A stretch of 8,999 nucleotides of DNA from Chitinophagaceae bacterium UBA1946. Its GTDB lineage: Bacteria > Bacteroidota > Bacteroidia > Chitinophagales > Chitinophagaceae. Both the position numbers and the translations under genes were made by a program. Under the pieces are notes generated by a model that saw only the letters and a program-made list of their open reading frames with translations, was not told the DNA's origin and ran no database searches. Each line of letters begins with the position of its first letter. Position 1 is the first letter of the stretch. Location: positions 1-8,999 of the forward strand of contig DDEU01000055.1 in assembly GCA_002336815.1 (NCBI GenBank), in the 5' to 3' direction. Positions 6,234 through 8,999 of this stretch are shown piece after piece.

Positions 6234-7142
6234 TCACTTTTTCAGTGGCTGTATCAGTTTAAAAGCCTGTGGTATTACCTGTATGGAAAATTTTTTGGCT
6301 GTTTCTGCAGGGTCGCCGTCGATATGCAGGGGCGCATTCCCGAGATTGTGAATGATGAGCCTGGGCGTTTGAAAATAAAGTATGTTTTTATTGTGATAGG
6401 TTTTCTCAATGTATTCATCCACTTCCCCATTTCTTATCTGTTTAAAAAGCGCCCACAACAACCTTAGCTTACTCATTTTTTTTACGATCACCACATCCAG
6501 CAAACCATCGCTCAGGCTGGCCTGCGGCGCAATGGTAACCTGGTTGCCGAATTGGTTGCTGTTGGCAATGCTGATAAAATAAGCAGACGTGTTGAATGAT
6601 TTCCCCTTGTTTACAATATCGAAGGAATAAGGCTCGGCCACAAAAAAATTATTGATGGTTTGTTTGATATAAGTGGCTAGTCCACGCTTGCCCTGTGCTG
6701 CAAAATCATGGGCTACCTGTGCATCGAAACCAAGGCCGCAAAGCATACAGCTAAAAGTGGTATTGATAAAAAAAGAATCAATGTAAGTGGCCTTTCCGGT
6801 AAAGACCAGGTCGAGCGCTTTGGCAGGATTTTTTGGGATCCTGGCGGCCAGTGCTAGCCCGTTCCCGGAACCCATTGGGATAATGCCAATGTTCACCGGT
6901 TCGTCTATCAATGTGCCGGCAACCTGGCTCACCGTGCCATCACCACCGCAGATAACTATGTCTGTAATGTTTTCCTGTTCTATCTTTTCTTTCAGAAAAA
7001 AATAATCGCCCTGTGCATTGGTGTGCAGTATTTCATAAGGAATATTTAAACTGCTGGTTTTTTGTTTGATCAACTGCAGCAGCTTTTCTTTTCCTTTTGT
7101 GCCGGAAACTGGATTGATAAAATAAAGGATCTTCCGGGGCAT
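6234..7142 (-). CDS. Diacylglycerol/sphingosine-kinase-family lipid kinase (YegS/DgkB-like)
   Basis: A 302-residue soluble kinase, likely working at the inner face of the membrane and transferring phosphate from a nucleotide to a lipid hydroxyl. The N-terminal DAGK catalytic domain (about 1-130) shows INPVSGTKGK (9-18), the nucleotide loop GGDGTVSQV (66-74) and PMGSGNGLAL (89-98). The C-terminal beta-sandwich domain carries ANSNQFG, SLSDGLLDVVIV and HIDGDPAE. Bacterial DgkB/YegS enzymes usually show GTGND in the second loop, whereas GSGNxLA is closer to sphingosine kinases. The late motif reads DGD where DGE is common; Asp for Glu is conservative. Candidate substrates are diacylglycerol, recycled to phosphatidate, or a sphingoid lipid, since many Bacteroidota make sphingolipids. 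The sequence cannot decide. Full length for the family, no membrane segment. fabH ends 158 bases upstream on the same strand. Confidence 0.92.
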   Translation of the reverse strand: MPRKILYFINPVSGTKGKEKLLQLIKQKTSSLNIPYEILHTNAQGDYFFLKEKIEQENITDIVICGGDGTVSQVAGTLIDEPVNIGIIPMGSGNGLALAARIPKNPAKALDLVFTGKATYIDSFFINTTFSCMLCGLGFDAQVAHDFAAQGKRGLATYIKQTINNFFVAEPYSFDIVNKGKSFNTSAYFISIANSNQFGNQVTIAPQASLSDGLLDVVIVKKMSKLRLLWALFKQIRNGEVDEYIEKTYHNKNILYFQTPRLIIHNLGNAPLHIDGDPAETAKKFSIQVIPQAFKLIQPLKK

Positions 7143-7300
7143 GTGGTTAAAGGTTTAAAGAATGAGGCGTCAATTGCAAATTGCTTTTTTTACAACAGGC
7201 TGCAATAATAAGTATTTTTTTTAGTGGATGAGAATAATACAGCATATAATGAAATGACAACTTATATTAAATACGAAAAAATATCAAAGCCAGTTCTTCA

Positions 7301-8350
7301 TTACCACCTGATGAGAGCGCTTGCCCAGGTAAAACCGCTGCCAAAAGCTGCCAGGCAAACCAGGTCGCCCTCTTTGATCTTACCATCCTGCCAGGCTTCA
7401 CACAATGCTATGGGTACCGAAGCTGCTGTGGTATTGCCGTATTTCTGAATGTTGTTGTACACCTGCTCATTACCCAGTTGCAGTTTTTGCTGCACAAACT
7501 GTGCGATCCTTAAATTGGCCTGGTGTGGTATCAGCATATTGATATCGGTGGCGTGTAGCCCATTTGCCGCCAGCGCTTCCATGATCACTTCAGGAAATTT
7601 TACCACTGCTTTTTTAAACACGGCAGGTCCGTCCATGTAAGGAAAATTCTGGGCATGATCGATCATTTCATGACTCATGAACATCTCACCAATTTCAGCC
7701 TCTGTAAAATCAGCCAACTTATTATCTGTCCAGTAATTGGCATGTGTGCCCGGATTATACATGGCCAGTATCTCAGCACTTTCCCCATCACTGTGCAGGT
7801 GGGTACTCAGGATACCCTGTCCTTCTTTTTGAGTGGGTTGCAGTACTACGGCACCAGCACCATCACCAAATATCACCGATACATTCCGGCCCCGGGTACT
7901 AAAGTCAAGCCCGAAAGAATGTTTTTCACTACCGATCACCAGTATGTTTTTATACATGCCGGTTTTGATGAACTGGTCGGCCACGCTCAGTGCGTATACA
8001 AAGCCGCTGCACTGGTTGCGGATATCCAGCGCACCAATCTCCTTCATCTTCATGGCCCGTTGCACCAGTACACCACAACCCGGGAAATAGTAATCCGGGC
8101 TCAGGGTTGCAAAAACAATAAAGTCGATATCCTGTGGGGTGATGCCTGCTCTTTCAATGGCAAACTTCGCAGCTTCTACACCCATAGTGGTGGTTGTTTC
8201 GTTGGTCCGGTGTGCATAGCGCCGTTCTTTGATACCGGTTCTTTCCTGTATCCATTCGTCGGAAGTATCCATGTATTTCGTAATGTCCTGGTTGGTCACC
8301 ACCTTATCCGGCACATACATTCCTATTCCTGCAATTTTACTCTTGAGCAT
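7301..8350 (-). CDS. fabH: Beta-ketoacyl-ACP synthase III (FabH), with an internal insertion
   Basis: Cytoplasmic condensing enzyme that starts fatty acid chains by joining an acyl-CoA primer to malonyl-ACP. The 349 residues hold the full catalytic triad: Cys114 in RNQCSGF, His276 in IPHQANLRI and Asn306 in YGNTTAAS. The His-to-Asn spacing of 30 equals that of E. coli FabH. Trp33 (DEWIQERTGI) and Arg281 match the CoA-contacting Trp32 and Arg249 of E. coli. The chain is longer than the usual 315-330 residues. The segment between HSDG (186-189) and MDGPAVFK (239-246) is 49 residues, against 23 in E. coli. The usual GNEVFK reads GPAVFK. Bacteroidota often carry several FabH paralogues, some used in resorcinol or pigment routes, so a specialised primer preference is possible. 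No fab, plsX or acp gene is adjacent. It is divergent from pheS; no Shine-Dalgarno precedes the ATG. Confidence 0.92.
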   Translation of the reverse strand: MLKSKIAGIGMYVPDKVVTNQDITKYMDTSDEWIQERTGIKERRYAHRTNETTTTMGVEAAKFAIERAGITPQDIDFIVFATLSPDYYFPGCGVLVQRAMKMKEIGALDIRNQCSGFVYALSVADQFIKTGMYKNILVIGSEKHSFGLDFSTRGRNVSVIFGDGAGAVVLQPTQKEGQGILSTHLHSDGESAEILAMYNPGTHANYWTDNKLADFTEAEIGEMFMSHEMIDHAQNFPYMDGPAVFKKAVVKFPEVIMEALAANGLHATDINMLIPHQANLRIAQFVQQKLQLGNEQVYNNIQKYGNTTAASVPIALCEAWQDGKIKEGDLVCLAAFGSGFTWASALIRW

Positions 8351-8372
8351 AGCGATCGTTTTAGTCGAAATA

Positions 8373-8402
8373 GCAATTTACGATAAAAAGAGCCCCGGCA
8401 AA
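8373..8402 (-). promoter_or_regulatory. Possible promoter of fabH
   Basis: On the minus strand, TTTG (8402-8399) is followed by 18 bases and TAAATTGC (8380-8373). The second box keeps TA but is a poor match to TAnnTTTG. It lies 22 bases before the fabH ATG at 8350. The spacing is slightly short, so this is only a candidate. Confidence 0.3.
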
Positions 8403-8406
8403 GCCA

Positions 8407-8423
8407 AATATTCAATATGCAAT
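8407..8423. repeat. Left, inverted copy of the TTGAA-rich repeat
   Basis: The 17 bases here match the reverse complement of 8505-8521 at 14 positions. They read as heptads ATTCAAT and ATGCAAT; a further GTTCAAT follows at 8431-8437. These are the complement of the ATTGAA-type units on the right side of the same spacer, so the two sides could pair across about 80 bases. Confidence 0.45.
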
Positions 8424-8491
8424 GATCCCCGTTCAATTGAATGGTAATAACTTCCCCTTTATTCATCCAACATTGTGTTTGTATAAAGCAA

Positions 8492-8533
8492 CTGAGCACT
8501 GAGTATTGAAAATTGAACATTGAGTTTTCAATT
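8492..8533. repeat. Degenerate tandem heptanucleotide repeat with a local hairpin
   Basis: Six consecutive 7-base units can be laid out: CTGAGCA, CTGAGTA, TTGAAAA, TTGAACA, TTGAGTT and the more divergent TTCAATT. The first five share [CT]TGA[AG]. Inside the array ATTGAAAA (8505-8512) and TTTTCAAT (8525-8532) are perfect 8-base inverted arms around 12 bases. The array ends about 60 bases before pheS. It lies upstream of the pheS promoter box, so it is probably not transcribed from that promoter. Confidence 0.55.
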
Positions 8534-8581
8534 CCAAAATCTGCATGCCCCTGTAAGTACCATCATCCGGCGGTATTTCCT

Positions 8582-8589
8582 TATTTTTG
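8582..8589 (+). promoter_or_regulatory. Putative -7 promoter element of pheS
   Basis: TATTTTTG matches TAnnTTTG exactly and ends only 4 bases before the ATG at 8594. No TTTG is seen at the expected -33 distance. The position implies a transcript with almost no leader, as for ctaA in this window. Confidence 0.55.
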
Positions 8590-8593
8590 CGCC

Positions 8594-8999
8594 ATGGAAA
8601 GTTTGGTACAAAAGATAGAAGAATACAAAAAAGAGATCAAAGACTTCATTGCACAAAAAAGTGAGGAAGCGGAAAATTTCAGGATCAAATATCTTGGCAG
8701 CAAAGGGTTGGTAAAAGAAGTGATGGGTGAAATGAAAAATGTTGCTGCCGACAAGAAAAAAGAATTTGGCCAATTGTTGAACGAATTCAAAATTTATACA
8801 GAATCAAAGTACGAAGAATTAAAGGCCGCTACAGCCAACGGCCAGGAAAAAACTGCGGCGGACATTGATCTTTCACTGCCCGGCGATCCACTGCCACTGG
8901 GCTCAAGGCACCCCATAAGCCTGGTACGCAACCAGATCGTTTCCATCTTTCAGCGCCTCGGTTTTGCCGTAGCAGAAGGACCGGAAATTGAAGATGACT
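8594..8999 (+). CDS. pheS: Phenylalanyl-tRNA synthetase alpha subunit, N-terminal part (cut by right edge)
   Basis: Catalytic subunit of the alpha2-beta2 enzyme that charges tRNA-Phe. The frame opens at the ATG at 8594 and stays open to the edge, giving 135 codons; the full protein is normally about 330-350 residues. Residues 1-85 are charged and helical (IEEYKKEIKDFIAQ, FRIKYLGSKGLVKEVMGEM), matching the N-terminal coiled-coil arm that contacts tRNA. Residues from about 95 enter the class II core with the recognisable IDLSLPGDPLPLGSRHPIS and then FAVAEGPEIEDD. The ATG is the first in frame after the TATTTTTG promoter box and has no Shine-Dalgarno sequence. No Phe-rich leader peptide or attenuator is visible upstream. 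Class II motifs 2 and 3 lie outside the window. Confidence 0.95.
   Translation, partial: MESLVQKIEEYKKEIKDFIAQKSEEAENFRIKYLGSKGLVKEVMGEMKNVAADKKKEFGQLLNEFKIYTESKYEELKAATANGQEKTAADIDLSLPGDPLPLGSRHPISLVRNQIVSIFQRLGFAVAEGPEIEDD

Noticed and set aside
6222..6247. Possible terminator of the lipid kinase: CACT-GAAAA-AGTG then a T run on the minus strand
   Set aside because: A 4-bp stem overlapping the stop codon is too weak to call; the T run lies 5 bases away and could be chance in A/T-rich sequence.
7171..7191. Possible terminator CAATT-GCA-AATTG followed by a T run
   Set aside because: The stem is only 5 A/T-rich pairs and it points along the plus strand, where no gene ends; both neighbours are on the minus strand.
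6113..8350. CBS, lipid kinase and fabH as a single lipid operon
   Set aside because: They share a strand, but the spacers are 121 and 158 bases, with a promoter-like box before the CBS gene, so co-transcription is not supported by the sequence.
7655..8386. 243-codon plus-strand open frame antisense to fabH
   Set aside because: It lies almost wholly over a gene with a complete Cys-His-Asn triad, shows no recognisable domain, and reads as a low-complexity mirror of the coding strand. Long antisense frames are common over genes with this codon use.
8323..8520. 65-codon minus-strand frame over the fabH start and the repeat region
   Set aside because: It overlaps the fabH start and the heptad repeats, has no start context or family resemblance, and its translation looks random.
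8351..8593. Phe-dependent attenuator or T-box leader for pheS
   Set aside because: No Phe-rich leader peptide, no T-box core and no terminator hairpin with a T tract is present; the promoter box lies 4 bases before the ATG, leaving no leader.
1..8999. Mobile element, phage, defence island, CRISPR or tRNA
   Set aside because: No transposase, integrase, terminal repeat, spacer array or tRNA cloverleaf was seen; the recognised genes are core functions with normal spacing.

Overview
This window reads as a piece of a Bacteroidota chromosome, most likely from Chitinophagaceae or a close relative. That placement is an inference. It rests on TAnnTTTG-type promoter boxes in front of two start codons (the -7 element of Bacteroidota), on the absence of Shine-Dalgarno sequences at every start that can be inspected, on A/T-rich spacers, and on the overall protein styles. 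Coding density is high, no gap reaches 300 bases, and there is no sign of a phage, transposon, integron, CRISPR array or tRNA. It looks like ordinary core chromosome, and I do not see a convincing new multi-gene system in it.

Layout from left to right. A plus-strand LutB-like iron-sulfur protein of lactate oxidation is cut by the left edge (1-1089). It ends at a perfect 12-bp bidirectional terminator, which it shares with the minus-strand genes beyond. Those are a small secreted basic protein with an internal duplication (1216-1521) and ribonuclease HII (1632-2228). Divergent from rnhB run a heme A synthase of the COX15 type (2312-3370) and a 738-residue membrane protein that joins about seven transmembrane helices to a patatin-like phospholipase domain (3442-5658). 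The patatin gene meets a minus-strand block tail to tail with only 4 bases between stop codons. That block holds a two-CBS-domain protein (5663-6112), a diacylglycerol/sphingosine-kinase-family lipid kinase (6234-7142) and a FabH-type beta-ketoacyl-ACP synthase III (7301-8350). Divergent from fabH, the first 135 codons of pheS (phenylalanyl-tRNA synthetase alpha subunit) run off the right edge (8594-8999).

How the genes relate. Most are housekeeping and stand alone. Two themes can be drawn: respiration (LutB feeding electrons from lactate, and heme A synthase supplying terminal oxidases) and lipids (FabH initiating chains, the lipid kinase phosphorylating a lipid, the patatin enzyme hydrolysing acyl esters). 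Neither theme is backed by a tight operon, because the spacers are 71-158 bases.

Points most worth a second look: the degenerate heptanucleotide repeats and facing inverted copies in the fabH/pheS intergenic region; the near-leaderless promoter arrangement of ctaA and pheS; the seven-helix/patatin fusion; the EF-hand-like duplication in the small secreted protein; the sphingosine-kinase-like nucleotide motif of the lipid kinase; and the 26-residue insertion in FabH.
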